This document shows positions 26,285 through 38,784 of a stretch of DNA of 64,000 bases, one piece after another. The stretch is from assembly GCA_038363925.1 (NCBI GenBank), contig JAQQWL010000006.1, positions 4,134,501-4,198,500 on the forward strand, written 5' to 3'. Made by a program: the position numbers and the translations under genes. The notes beneath the pieces were generated by a model. That model was not told the DNA's origin, searched no databases, and saw nothing but the letters and a program-made list of their open reading frames with translations. Each line of letters opens with the position of its first letter. The stretch's first letter is position 1. The stretch comes from Apiospora phragmitis. Lineage: Eukaryota; Ascomycota; Sordariomycetes; Amphisphaeriales; Apiosporaceae.

Positions 26285-29200
26285 ATTCAGGGCGCCCGAC
26301 ACGTGGGACGGTGGGACCCCCGGACGCAAAGCAGCGGCCGACCGATCCAGACGTGGCCAAGCTACCTGGTTCAAGCTGCAGGACCTTTGAGAACGACGAG
26401 ATACGGATGACTCGAATTCAAAGAAATGTACCGCATGCGTGCATATGTCAAGAAACACAGTCAGAATCACAATGTTTTTGGATAGGAGCGCACACAAGCT
26501 GGTGGTTTTCAGCTGGCAACAGGCACCACCAGTGGCTTGAAATAGCAGAACCCCACCGCATCAGCCCCGAAATTAGCACGACGAGCTAATATACGACCTT
26601 GGTATTTGGTCAGCCTCGAAAAAATAATGATCACGAGCCAGAATAGTCGGTCACCCAGGGTAGAGAAGTCAGGGTGATGCACTACATGCGTGACCTACTG
26701 GCGACATGAGATTGTGACAACGGTATCATTTCGGATACCATTCACTTCTAATCAGTGCTCTTGGACCATTCGTTACACTTGATTTAGATACTGGAAACAC
26801 TTGCGATGAACCACTTGACGTCCAAGCGGGGTAAACAAAGTCGAGCAAAATGAGAATGACAGTATGGGGTAGATAAACCCCATTCTTGGCGCGATATCCA
26901 TCTGCCTCGAAATAGTCGATCTGGTTCAAGAACGTCACCTGATCCATGCGAGGAGAAACCATGATGGCCAGATGGATGCGGGATTTGCCGACTGACCACA
27001 TCGTAGTAGGTAAGTATGTCATGATGAACCCGCAATGATGATTTCTGGAAAATACACGACACCAGAACTTTCGCGGAATCCCGAAACTCCGGGAATCGGG
27101 GGCCAGGTTGGGATGGAGCAAAAGCAAGTCTGCATTCACTGTTGGTTTTCTGAGATGCCAGGGTCGTGTCGGCGTGTCGGTAAGAAGGGATTAGTTGCAA
27201 GAAGACCCCTGCCTGGTTCTTTGCATGGACGTAACCAAAGCATGGGGGAAGAGACATTCCCATTTCTGGTCTTCAGCGCTTCTCCCTGTGATGAGCAATA
27301 TCGATCCCATTTCAGGATTACGCGATGGTCTTCGGTTGACTTTTGGGGCTGCCTTAGGGCACGGAACTAGGCTACAAGGCTACGAAGTACTTCACCACGG
27401 TGAAGAAGAATTCAAAAAGACAAAAACAGGAGACAGACAAGGGATAGGCTGACCCCGCGTGCGGCCCGTGGCAGGAGTGGAAGGTCGGTCATTTCTAGAA
27501 CCGAGTTTAGCGCACCCGACCCCCTATTATCACTGGCAAGGAAGAGTGACGCGCTCAATGATCTACAGGTGATGGCGCCTTTCTCAAATCATCCAGCTGC
27601 CGACGCGCCGACGGGGCGCATTTCGAGGGCTATGAGTGGCCATAGTCCTTGTGGACAGCGGCAAGAGAGTTCAAGTCACAAGCACGGATCGAAAGAAACC
27701 AGGGATGGCGAAGGGTAGCGTGGGTAGGTGAGTATTTTAGGTGAGTACGTGTAGATACTGCAGTGGTATGCAGCCCGAATACACCTACCAACCCGAGTTG
27801 AGTGACAGCTGCATGGCGCATCACCCAACGCCCAGAAAACACGTGCATGTAACACAAAGGTGACAGAATGGGATACCAATAGCGCTCAACTGTTAGGAAT
27901 CGAACCTAACTTCATGCATATTATCCCCTCAAGTACTCCGTACGCAGCCAAATGAGAATAAACTCGTTTCATGGACAAGTTGGGGTTTCATGAATCAATT
28001 TCGAGATGTCGTTTGTCAGCTTACGGCCGTTCTTTAGCTTTGGCACATACAGCAGTGGCTTGCGGATGATGTTGGCAATCCCCTCCGAACGAATGAGTGC
28101 CTTTCATTTGAAGCGCATGTATTCCGTAGCAGGTATTCAGTTCACGGCTTGACGGCTGGGTCTGTGAAGGAAGGGATGGATGTGCGGATGGGTCAATATC
28201 GCTTGACTGCAGTGGACATGTAAGCCGTAGCCGTGCTTACATACAAGAGAGGTCACCACCACCCGCTCTTATTCTCACATGATATGACCAGGACCTCTCC
28301 AACTGCACGCATGATCCTTTTCTAACCTATCCAGTGCATAATACCTGCCTAGGTACTGCCTAGTGGGCTGGCTACCTTGGAAGTTCTCTGCATGCCTTGC
28401 CTGTGCGCTGTATGCATTGGTTGACATGCGCCATGTGGAGCTGCTCGAGTAAACAAGAGGCAATATCAACACACGCGAGGCATGTCCAAATAAAAGATGA
28501 ACCACGATTGATATTGGTGTTGACGCAAAAGCCAGAGAGGAGCCTTGACAGCCCTGCTTGGGAGGAAAGGTGGGAACTGGCAAGGGGTAGATCGGTTTTA
28601 GGTTAGTGCAGGTGGAGAGGGGAAGGGGGGGTTGTGGATGTCGTTTTGTGGATGTGTGGCCTTTGCTCTGAACGCGTCCAGTTGTCCAGCCTAATTGGTA
28701 ATTGAATGGCGCAAAGTGGGCGTGGCGGTTCGTCCAGTTTGCAGTCTGCTGGATGGCAGTGGTGGCTCTCACCACATGGTGGTTGCATTCTGTTCCCTGT
28801 TCTTCATGTTCTTTTCCAGGAGAGGCTATGGTAAGCAGACGCAGACAGGTGTCGGCTGTGGTTTCCTTACCTAAGCCTAGCACCCGTAGCACCTCGCACC
28901 TAAGCTAGCCTGTTGCTGCAGCGCTGCTGGCTGCTCAAGTACTCGCTGCAAAAGCCTGCAACTGCCTGACTGCTTGCTGCACCTGGTACTGCACTGCTTC
29001 ATGACCTTGCCTCAATCAAATCGACCCCCAATCATCAACCCCCCCCTGCCCCTCTCACACCCAAAGTCCCATTCATCTACGTGTAGCCTGCCGACTCTGA
29101 CGGTTCAAGTCACTCAACTCACATTTGCTCATCTGTGTCGGAACCCACTTGATAGATGCATGCTGGACATATTACATACAATACATGTACATAAAGTAAC

Positions 29201-29933
29201 CGACATCCAATTGTCCTAAGTTAGCCGGTCCATTTGATCGGGTGCACCTGTTCAACGGCTTCCTGTTCTGCTGTTAGGTTACTACTTCGTTAAAACCAAG
29301 CAAGATTTTTGGAGTTGGTCCTGGCTTCGCTGGGCCCGACTGCCTGCCACTAAACTTAAAGCCGCCCATCACCCGCTCTGCTCTGCTTCCCACTCGACGC
29401 TGGCTCGCCTGGGAACAGAAACCGCAACACGCGATTATCGTCTGGCCAAACCCCATCTCTCCAACCCTACTTTTTGACCCTCTTGCCTTGTTTCCTACGC
29501 CTACGCCTACACACTTTCAGGCGAGCCGGCTTGGGGTTTCTTGTTGTTGGGGCTGATATTCTCTTCTCTTTCTTCGAAATCCTCTCGGGTCTTGACTTCG
29601 GTGGTCCTCTCCAAAAAGGCAACAGCAAGAAAACTAGGCTAACCGGTCCTAAACCCTCCGAGCCCGACCAATCTCCCCCGTGGCTGCCTTCCATCAGCCA
29701 TCAGCAGCAAGTCGTTCTCGCTCACCGAGTCAAACGAACAATTTGTCTCATTGCCATTCTTGTCCGAGTGGGCACTCAAACACACACTACTCACACATAC
29801 ATACGCCCGCCTGACATCTGCATGGGTTTTGGCATCCCTTGACCCTTTCTTCACCGTTCTTCGAAGCCCGTACGACTCTCCCAACTCAACTTCCCAGCAC
29901 ATGTTTTTGAAGCAGTAATCAATCTTCACGAAT
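26285..29933. other. Long gene-free interval, promoter and leader of the Cdc4 gene at its end
   Basis: Open frames at 26726-27263 and 28275-28892 have no recognisable motif. The 28.9-29.9 kb part is pyrimidine-rich with many CT tracts, as expected for a long fungal promoter and 5' untranslated leader of the F-box gene that begins at 29934. A tRNA-like T-arm at 27892-27910 is discussed among the findings. Confidence 0.5.
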
Positions 29934-32900
29934 ATGAGATCGACGCCTCGAAGGCCCAGCGAGGGCATGGAAGCCCAACAGGCCGTCGCTTCTTCCTCAA
30001 CCCAGCAATCTGCGCGTTCTCGACCTCGCTCCAGTCAAACCACCATTTCCATGAACTGGGATGATGGAGACTCCCTATCCCCTCGCCCTCGAATGAAGTT
30101 CGAAGTCGCCGAATGCATCGAGACAAAGACCATCACCACCACTACTACCACGAAGCGGTCGTACCCACCATTGTTCGTTCGAGAGCCAAGATCCTTAGCA
30201 ACCCTCGACTCCAAAGAATACCCGCTGGCTCAGAAACCTACGCCACCCGAGCTGGCCAAGTTTTCCTTCGATCTGGACTTGTATGGCGCCTTGCCGTGGC
30301 CTGGTGCCGACGAACAGGGGCAACATCACGAGGTATGTTTTGTTCCGTGCATATGCCTGCCTGGCATGATTCTAGATCCTTTCAAGTTCCCATCTGGCTG
30401 ACACGTTACATTCCAGTCCTTCCAATCTACAGGTACCACTAGCAGCAATGAGCAAATGCAAGAAGGCAGTAAGACGGAGCCCGACCTCGACATTTCCCAG
30501 ACTCGCCGCCGGTCATCCAAGGCCCCTATGGAATTGGCAACACGCAGATCTCATAAGATGGGCACCCGCTCCGCTTCCCCTATCGTATCAGGCTCGGTAC
30601 GGAAAAAGTCTCAGAGGCCTGTTGCTAGACCGCAAGGCCCAAGTCTCTCCACTGCTGTCTCCGACAAGCTGAGGAGAACGTTGGCAAATGGGCCGCGTAG
30701 GGACGGTGATATCGAGCTTGGCGCCGCGGTGCGTCCTGCCAGCGGCTTTCCGGTGACTCCTGACACGACAGAACTAGCCGGACCTACTACCTCTCAAGAC
30801 TACCCGGAAAGACCACACCGTCTTGGACGGAGCCACCTTGACTCGTTTGAGACGCCTGAATCCGATCCTAGCCAGGCCCATCAGCATGAATACTTTGATA
30901 TTTCGAGCCCCGCCGGCAGCGACACCCATACTGTCTTCAGCAGCAATGTAGCGACACCGCCCATTACAGAAGCAGATCCGGAGCCCCTGACCGACGCCGA
31001 CGAAACCTTGCAGCAGTCGATCCGTGCTCTGCAACATCCACGATCGATTAACACGCTGGCCGCTCAGGATGCGAGCCTGCCAAGCCCCCGGTTGTCCCCC
31101 ACCCTCCAGGCTGCTCAGCTCCACACCACCGATCGTGAAGATGATGGCGACGAGGAAAGCATGTCAGTCGTTGTCCACGACGATAGCCAAGACATAGCGG
31201 ACGAGGAATACGATCATCCGTCGGCTCTTGCCGAGTTTCGATCCCAATTGCTCAGCTCCCAGCATGCCAACTCTCATACTCTCCAATCCGGCATCATGGA
31301 TAGTCGCTCGATGCTGGAGTCTTTTGATGCCATGCCTGCTGAGATGAAATCATTCATGATCTACCAGTTCCTTCGTCGATGCCCAAGAAAAACCCTGCAT
31401 GTGGTAGCAGACGTTGTCGGCCCCGCACTCAAGTGTGACATTCTCAAGGACCTTCCTGGTGAACTGACGCTGCACATCATATCCTACCTTGATGCCCAAG
31501 ACCGCTGCCGCGCCAGCCAGGTGTCCAAGACTTGGCGTAACATTATCGACAGTGACGAGACGGGATGGAAGGAACTATTCGATCGAGACGGCTTCACTCT
31601 CCCACCGGGCGAGTTAGACAGAGCCGTCAGAGAAGGCTGGGGCTGGCAGGACCCCGTTGGACCCGAGGGTTGTGAGCGTGACTTCAGCCTCCAAAAGCGG
31701 ATGGCTTCTAGTGAGGCAGAACTCCGATCCTCGGCCAAACCCGATGCATCATCACCTTCTCAGGTGAAGTCGTCACGGGCGACCAAGCGTAAGAGGTTGG
31801 GCTTCCATAACATTAGCGACCGTACCACCAAGCGACGTATCAGTGACAACTTCCTGAAAAAGGAGAAGGAAGAAATCCAGGCTCCCCCCAAGATGCACAA
31901 GTCTGAGGGTCCAATTTCGGCAGCGAATGCAGCGGCTTTGGCTGTGCCAGATCCCCATATTGGACTCCAGAGTCTGCGAAAGCTACATCTCTTCAAGTCG
32001 CTTTACCGACGGCATTATATGATTCGCAAGAGTTGGACAAGTGGCAAGGTGCAGCCCAGCCATGTCGCCTTTCCTGCTCACCCTCGCCATGTTATCACAT
32101 GCTTGCAGTTCGATGAAGACAAGATTATCACCGGTAGCGATGACCAGCTGATCCACGTCTATGATACCCAGACTGGCAAGTTGCGCAAGCGTCTGGAAGG
32201 CCATGAAGGAGGCGTGTGGGCACTGCAGTACGAAGGGAACACATTGGTGTCTGGCTCGACCGATCGCTCGGTCCGTGTTTGGGACATCGAGAAGGGGCTT
32301 TGCTCGCAGGTCTTCTACGGTCACACTAGCACTGTGCGATGCTTGCAGATCCTCATGCCGAAAGACACCGGCAAGGTCCAGGACGGTGCACCAGTCATGA
32401 TGCCACCGAAGCCTCTGATCATTACCGGATCGCGCGACAGCCAGCTGCGAGTATGGCGCCTCCCTGAAGCCGGTTCAAGACGTTATATTCAGACCGGCCC
32501 ACCTGCCAACGATGCCGACTGCCCCTATTTCATTCGTACGCTTCAGGGTCATACCCACTCGGTTCGCGCCATCGCTGCACACGCCGATACTCTAGTGAGT
32601 GGCAGTTACGACAATACGGTTCGAGTTTGGCGCATCAGCACTGGGGAGACCGTCCACGTACTCCAGGGACATTCGCAAAAGGTCTATAGCGTGGTACTGG
32701 ACACGGAACGCAATCGTTGCATTTCGGGCAGTATGGACAGCTTTGTCAAGATTTGGGACCTCGAAACGGGCAGCTGTCTTCATACTCTTGAGGGACACTC
32801 CCTTCTGGTTGGATTGCTGGATCTCCGTGATGAGCGCTTAGTGTCTGCCGCCGCTGACTCAACCCTGCGTATCTGGGATCCGGTTACTGGACGGTGCCAG

Positions 32901-33298
32901 TCCACCCTGACTGCCCACACGGGCGCCATCACTTGCTTTCAACACGACGGTCGCAAAGTCATTAGCGGCAGCGATAGGACACTCAAGATGTGGGACATCC
33001 GCTCAGGAGAGTGCATACAAGACCTGCTTACAGACCTTAGTGGGGTCTGGCAGGTGCGCTTCGATGAGCGACGATGTGTTGCCGCTGTGCAACGAAACCA
33101 GTTGACCTATGTAGAGGTACGTTTCCCCCTGCTACTCATCCTATCATGTTGTTTTGACCTCTCCATACTAACTTACTCCGGTAGATACTCGATTTTGGCG
33201 CCGTTCGTGACGGGAAAAACCCTGCCGAGCTCGGCAAGCGAATCGTGCTGCAGTCGAATGAGCTTACTCGAGAAGCTGAAACCGAGGATAACAACTGA
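29934..33298 (+). CDS. F-box/WD40 protein, Cdc4/Pop1-type SCF ubiquitin-ligase subunit
   Basis: Substrate receptor of an SCF (Skp1-Cullin-F-box) ubiquitin ligase; Cdc4 orthologues target phosphorylated cell-cycle regulators. Three exons: 29934-30332, 30417-33116, 33185-33298, with clean GTATGT and GTACGT donors, coding for about 1,070 residues. The acidic/Thr-rich N-terminus includes CIETKTITTTTTTKRSYPP, shared with fungal Cdc4 proteins. The F-box is LPGELTLHIISYLDAQDRCR near 31455. A spacer with basic clusters (TKRKRLGF, possible nuclear signals) is followed by the segment HYMIRKSWTSGKVQPSHVAF and then seven or more WD repeats ending in VRVWDI, LRVWRL, VRVWRI, VKIWDL, LRIWDP and LKMWDI. The C-terminus (NELTREAETEDNN) comes from exon 3. 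No frame problem is visible over 3.3 kb. This is the best-preserved housekeeping gene of the window. Confidence 0.95.
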
Positions 33299-35319
33299 GG
33301 TGCTCAGCCTTGATTCGTTATGGCGACAATTCCAGTGCAGGCTTCCAGCTGTCTTTGCGAACACGTTCATCTCGGCGGCCGTTGGTGTGGCCAATGCCGC
33401 AATTATTCGCATTTGCAAGTCGTGTCAGAGTCCCAGCAACTCGGACTCTGGTGTATTTCATTTCCTCTTTTGCGGTTCGTCGATACGAACACGACGTTAT
33501 TCTTTGAACTGCTTGTCATGGCATGGCGTTGGGGCAAGCGAAGCTTATAGGGTATCATGGCCCGGCATTGCTTATATGAAGTGAGCGAAACATTGGCTCT
33601 ATGACCAGAGCGTGGGTGTCGTGACAGGTGACCCTGCGTTGCAAGCGAGGCGTTTAATGGAGAAATATTGGTATTTCCAGCATGCAGGGAAGCGTACCAG
33701 GACCCCCTGGAGGCTTTCTTTGAAGTGTTCTATTTACAGAGGTGGCAAACAATGGTGTCATGGAAACCTGCATTACATTCAAGATGGACAGCATAAGTTA
33801 TGATTGTTTTCAAGCATTGTGTAGGAGTTTTACGGTTGACTTTCTATAGTAATGAATGTTTGGTGTCGTTTTATGTATCTGCTTCCCAAATAGGGACGCT
33901 CAATGAACCTACCTTTATGATATGTCTTTGTCCAGTGCATATTGATTGCCACGATTGACTGCCCGTGATCGCATCATCGTCGTCAATGTTAAACCCCCTT
34001 GCCTTGCAGCCCAAGAGGTGACTGCGTAGACACGAGATATGTGCCAGCTGCTGGCCCGGTCGCAGATGTAGTCCGAATCCTTTTGCATCAATATCCTGGA
34101 TGTCCATCACTTCTCAAAATACTTAATCTTCAGCTTCAATACATTTGGTTATTTCTCGGTTATATCAGATGCTCGGCTTATCTCGATTAGCAAGTCCTCA
34201 GACACGTCTGCTCAATAAGCGAGTCCTTTAGATGGGATACCTGAAAATAGACCAGTTCCCTAGCACTGGGAGTCACTGTAGTCTTCGCACATATAGTGCC
34301 TCTCCTGGACGTGCTGGTCTGCCACAGTCCTGGTGGTGGTTGCAGGTGCGGAACCACTACGGCAATCATACCCATCATCTCCGATAAGGTGACCGCTCTG
34401 ATCGGCAAGAACGTGACGTCTCTGGCTCCCCTGACATGGCCCCAAGCAATGGAGATCTCACTCCAAATGCTTCCTGAAAGCTGCCACTGGCGATTGGTAG
34501 GAGGGGGGCTGTGAGGAAGACCACATTCGGTTTGGACATGACGATCAGGTCGTGCCATCCATCACCGCCAGGATGGTCTGTCAATATGCTTGGAGCAAGT
34601 ACCTACCACCCGGCTCGAAGTACGACGGAGATGCGGAGAAAGCTTCGACTGAATGCGAACACGAACGCGCGACAGGCAGTACAGAAACCGGGGTCCCGGG
34701 CTCCGTATGCTTGACTGTCTATGGACTGCGGCTGCCTGATACCTGGGGGTACCACGGCGACCCAGCACGCCATTGCGACACATACATGACTTGTGAAAAA
34801 GGGGGTTTTCGGTCAATGATTTCTAAGCAACATTCGATACATTGTGGAATGCACAGCAAGACTTGGAGTCTTGGGGGGGTGATGGTCGGAGGGGGGTGAA
34901 GTTCACAATGTGTTATTGGTGTCCATTCCGCGGAGTTGCTCGAATTACGTACGTTGCGAACGATCTGGATTTGTAAGTCCAACCCCAATACCATGGCACG
35001 ATTCGAATTCAGATCATACGAGGCCGTGTGACAATGGGCGACTTTCAGATCAAATAGAATGGCCTGTGAAGTACGGCCAGGTCGGCGGTGGTATGTCTGC
35101 TTGAATCCCGCATGTGAGTATTTAGGCGACTGGTTTACTTCAGACATAGACCAACATTTAATAGTTCCCCAGCCCGAACAAGATTATTCGCCTTTCATAT
35201 CTCATAATTGCGGCAGGCAGTTCCCCCAGAACCTTCGATCTACTTGCCACTTATTTCTGCAGGTGGTTGAGGATCACCGCTTTCCGCAATATAACAACCC
35301 CAACATCGAAGTTGCAAAA
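33299..35319. other. Intergenic, no supported gene
   Basis: Several open frames of 60-140 codons between 34187 and 35147 overlap on both strands without a recognisable motif. The 3' part leads into the CYP55 gene. An in-frame open stretch extends upstream of the CYP55 start to about 35059, so a longer N-terminus from an upstream start cannot be excluded. Confidence 0.45.
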
Positions 35320-36635
35320 ATGACAATGCAAGGTTAGCAGCACTCCTACCATAAAACTCAATCTGCGCCGGTACTGACAAGTATACAGACATACCCAGCT
35401 TTCCATTCGCTCGTGAAGAGACGTATCACCCCTCGCCCATCTATGCCAGACTTCTCAAAGACGCCCCCATCTCGCAGGTGAAGCTGTACGATGGCAACCT
35501 CGCCTGGCTCCTCACCAAGCACAAGGTCTGCTGCGAGGCCCTCTCGAGCCCCAAGCTCAGCGCGGACCGCCGGGCCCGGGCTACCCCGAGATCCACGCGG
35601 GGCGGCCGCAAGGCCAAGGAGGCGATCGTGACGTTCGTCAACATGGACGACCCGGGCCACGCGGCGCAGCGGGCGATGCTCGAGGACGAGTTCACGCCCG
35701 AGATCGTGGACCGCAAGCGGCGGCCCATGATGGAAGAGGTCGTGGACGCGGTGCTGGAAGGCTTCGTCGCGAAGGGCGAGGAGCTAGGCAGACGGCAGGA
35801 GCCTGTTGATCTCGTCAAGGAGTTTGCCCTCCATGTGCCGACGTTGATCATCTACAGGGCCCTCGGCGTGCCGGCGGGGGATGTGGCGCGCCTGTCGCGG
35901 GACAGCGAGATCCGCAACAGCACGAGCCGGAACGCGGCCGAGACGGCCAATGCGGAGCTCCAGAAGTACATCGCCGGCCTCGTCCAGCAGAAGAAGATAC
36001 AGCAGCAGCCAGGGAGCGAGAACGACGAAGACATCATCAGCAAGCTGGTGGCCGAGCAGTTGACGCCCGGCCATCTCACTGAGGACCAGGTCACGGCCCT
36101 GGCGTTCCTCGTCCTGACAGCCGGCAACGCCGCGCTGATCAAAAGCATCGCGCTCGGCGTCCTGACGCTGCTCCAGCACCCGGCCCAGCTGGCCGACGTC
36201 CGGCGGCGGCCCGCGGCGCTGGCGGCCCAGGTCGTCAGCGAGGTGACGCGCTTCCACACGGCGTCCGGGCTGAACAGCCGGCGGGCGGTGCGGGAGGACG
36301 TCGTGATCGGCGGACAGATCCTGCGACGGGGCGAGGGCGTTATCTGCGCCGTGCAGGCCGCGAACTGGGACGGCGAGAAGTTCGCGGACCCCGACTGGTT
36401 CGACATCTACTGGTGGGCGTCCGGAGGAATGCGCCCTGAGGAGACGCTGGGGTTCGGGTTCGGGCCGCACCGGTGCCAGGCCGAACACTTCGCGCGGGCG
36501 CAGCTTGAGATCGTCTTCGTCAAGCTGTTCCGCCGGTTGCCTGGCCTGCGCATGGCGAAGAAGGAGATAGAGTTGTCGTACTCGGAGCCTACTATGAATG
36601 TTGGTGTTGAGGAGTTGCCGGTGTACTTTAACTAA
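35320..36635 (+). CDS. Cytochrome P450 55 (P450nor-type nitric oxide reductase)
   Basis: CYP55 enzymes are soluble fungal P450s that reduce two NO to N2O directly with NADH or NADPH, the last step of fungal denitrification or a way to detoxify NO. Exon 1 is 35320-35332 (MTMQ), intron 35333-35388, exon 2 35389-36635; 419 residues, close to the family norm of about 400. Diagnostic blocks: IPSFPFAREE, QVKLYDGNLAWLLTKHK, VNMDDPGH, PVDLVKEFALHVPTLIIYRA, NDEDIISKLVAEQ, EVTRFHTAS (ExxR) and the haem loop LGFGFGPHRCQAEHFARAQL with Cys at residue 367. No membrane anchor, as expected. Oddity: the I-helix reads TAGNAALIK, with Ala at residue 253 where P450nor has Thr243 (AGNAT). Start choice rests on the splice fit; a longer, mitochondrially targeted form from an upstream start is possible. 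Confidence 0.92.
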
Positions 36636-36990
36636 GGGATTTCGCTTGGGGCCGTCGGTGCGACCCGAAATGAAAACAAGGGTCAAGGGTTATGCTAGTT
36701 CCTTGTCCTGACGACCATCCTGTCTAGGTGCACGTTACATTACCACGCCATGGGTCAGGTCTCAGGATGAAAGACAACTCACAGTTGGAAAGTAAATGGA
36801 TCTTACTAATGATTATTTTGTACTTATCACATTTAGCGGCATAGATCCATGGTTTTCCGCAAGCTAATATATATATATATATATGTGTGTGTAGAAAGTA
36901 ATTCCCTGATGTACCAAGTCATTGTCCAATCCCTGTCGTTCATAATCTTACAATATCAGTCGCTTCGTGTCCTGTTCGAAGCTGTGAGAA
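36636..36990. repeat. Convergent intergenic space with TA/TG microsatellite
   Basis: Between the two convergently transcribed genes there is a dinucleotide tract, (TA)n followed by (TG)n, at about 36866-36892. The rest is unremarkable 3' flanking sequence of both genes; no gene is seen. Confidence 0.7.
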
Positions 36991-38784
36991 TCATTTTCTC
37001 GAGCCCTTGCCCTTTCCTATTTCTTTATTGTAGCCCCAGTCTGGTCCCCACAGTCGTACATCATCATTCGCAGAGGACTCATGGACCGTAATCTCCTTCA
37101 GCACAGCGATGCCACTTCCCTTAGCGGCGACCTCCTCGGGCTGGGCCGGGCGGACACTCGACGCCACCGAATCATCGTGCCGCAGGATGTGCTCGTCGCT
37201 GTCCCAGGCGGCCGTGGAGGAGCCCAGGCTCTTCTCCGACACCTTGGCGCGCGAGCCGCTCTTGAAGTGGCCGTGACCGCCGTTCTTGGGCGTTAGGTCC
37301 TGGAGCTGGAACGCGCCCCGCCGGCTCTGCGACTTGGAGCACGAAGCCGTTGCGCCTGCCCCGCCACCGCCCGTCCCGGACTTGTTCCCGCTGCGGCCGC
37401 TGCGCGAGCGCGACGAGCCCGTGACCCAGTCCTTGGTCCACTTGAAGGCCTGGAGGACGGCTCGGATCTTGGGGTGGATGAAGGGCATGTTGGTCACAAC
37501 GATGGCGACGAAGGTCTCGCGGCAGGCCCAGCGGGAACCCTCGGCGGCGCCTTCGGGTCCGGACTGGAAAGCGAAAGTATATGTTAGTCTTCGAACTGGG
37601 ACAACCTATGAAACGAGAGACAGAAAGGGGGAGAGCGAGAGACGAACATTGAGAATCACATGTGCACGGATGCAACCGGCAATGCCGATGAACAAACCAC
37701 CGCTGAACAGAGCCATCAAGGGAAGACGCTTGCGGAGTCCGATGTTTACCTGCCATAGCAACTAAGAAGGGGGTCACAGATTGCCGTGGTTAGTGTATTG
37801 TCCTCTGAGCGTATGTCATGTAGGAGTGAGTCGGATCCTTACCGGCAACGGAATTGAGAGCAAATACGCATCAGTCAGCACATTGAAGACTATCACCACC
37901 AGCACATAGACGCTCGATAGGGTGGGTTGGCAAAGGTCTGCGGGTCAATGAAATGTGAGCATTGTAATCGACAAAAGATGCGAGTGTATAAGTAATGGGT
38001 AGAGGGGGTAGGCGACTTACTTCCGGGGTTAGGATAGATCTGCCAGAACTTGGGAAGCGGTTGACATGAAAGAAGGATAGACAAGGCCACGATGATATAC
38101 GTGGCACCTATCACGTAGAACGCAATGCTGATTAGGAGCCTTGACCGTTTGATGCTTGTTCGCTCACTAGGTTGCCGAAACCCGTCAGCATTCTGCAAAT
38201 ACATTACAAACCCGAGAGCAGGGGAAGAACCTACAATAGCCTCTTGTAGGAGGTAGCAAGACACAGCTTTAGCGACCAAAGGATGAAGGCGTAGAACGAC
38301 CATCCTATGACCTGGATCTTGGACCCCCACACCCGCTTGTAGAATTCGTTCGAGTTGGGGTCGAGGCGGGCACGTTGCTCGTCCGTCACTGCATGAAGAA
38401 GAAGCTTGAGGTTAGTCATCACGGTTTGACAGGTAGGGCAGGCTTACTCACTGTAACTGTTGGTGAGGCCGTCAAACATGGCTCCCACCAAGTATGCAGC
38501 TACCGTCTCAGCAACGAAAACAAGCTGCAGCCACATGCATGAATTAGCGACTGCATTTCTCGCGTGCCAGAGAGTCGGGAGTAGCCCATGACGGGAGCTG
38601 CTTGGTAGTCGTCGTCGGTCAGGCTTCTAGCCAGAGGGAAACCTACACCACTTATGCAGACCAAGTAATCGTCAAAGGCAAAGTTGCGAATGCCCACCAT
38701 CTCCCAGCGCACCCAGATCCGGAGGCCGATGACCCAGAGTCCCAGGCTCAGGAGAATCCAAGCCTCATTCTCCTGCCCGCCCAT
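36991..38784 (-). CDS. PTH11-like rhodopsin-fold membrane receptor, intact
   Basis: Seven exons, all joining in frame: 38784-38647, 38524-38452, 38398-38235 (acceptor more precisely at 38388), 38166-38021, 37937-37843, 37761-37648 and 37563-36991, about 430 residues. The helices read AWILLSLGLWVIGLRIWVRW, LVFVAETVAAYLVGAM, VIGWSFYAFILWSLKLCLAT, LLISIAFYVIGATYIIVALS, VYVLVVIVFNVLTDAYLLSI, LPLMALFSGGLFIGIAG and FVAIVVTNMPFIHPKIRAVL. FAFDDYLVC after helix one and the conserved CQPLPKFW before helix five place it in the fungal rhodopsin-domain family. The C-terminal tail of about 150 residues is cytosolic, Ser/Gly/Lys-rich and probably regulatory. The ligand is unknown. Confidence 0.88.

Noticed and set aside
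28275..28892. 205-codon minus-strand ORF upstream of the Cdc4 gene
   Set aside because: Low-complexity translation of a pyrimidine-rich leader region; no domain and no conserved pattern I recognise.
35784..36686. 300-codon minus-strand ORF opposite the CYP55 gene
   Set aside because: It is the antisense shadow of a GC-rich coding sequence; the plus-strand frame has full P450 motifs.
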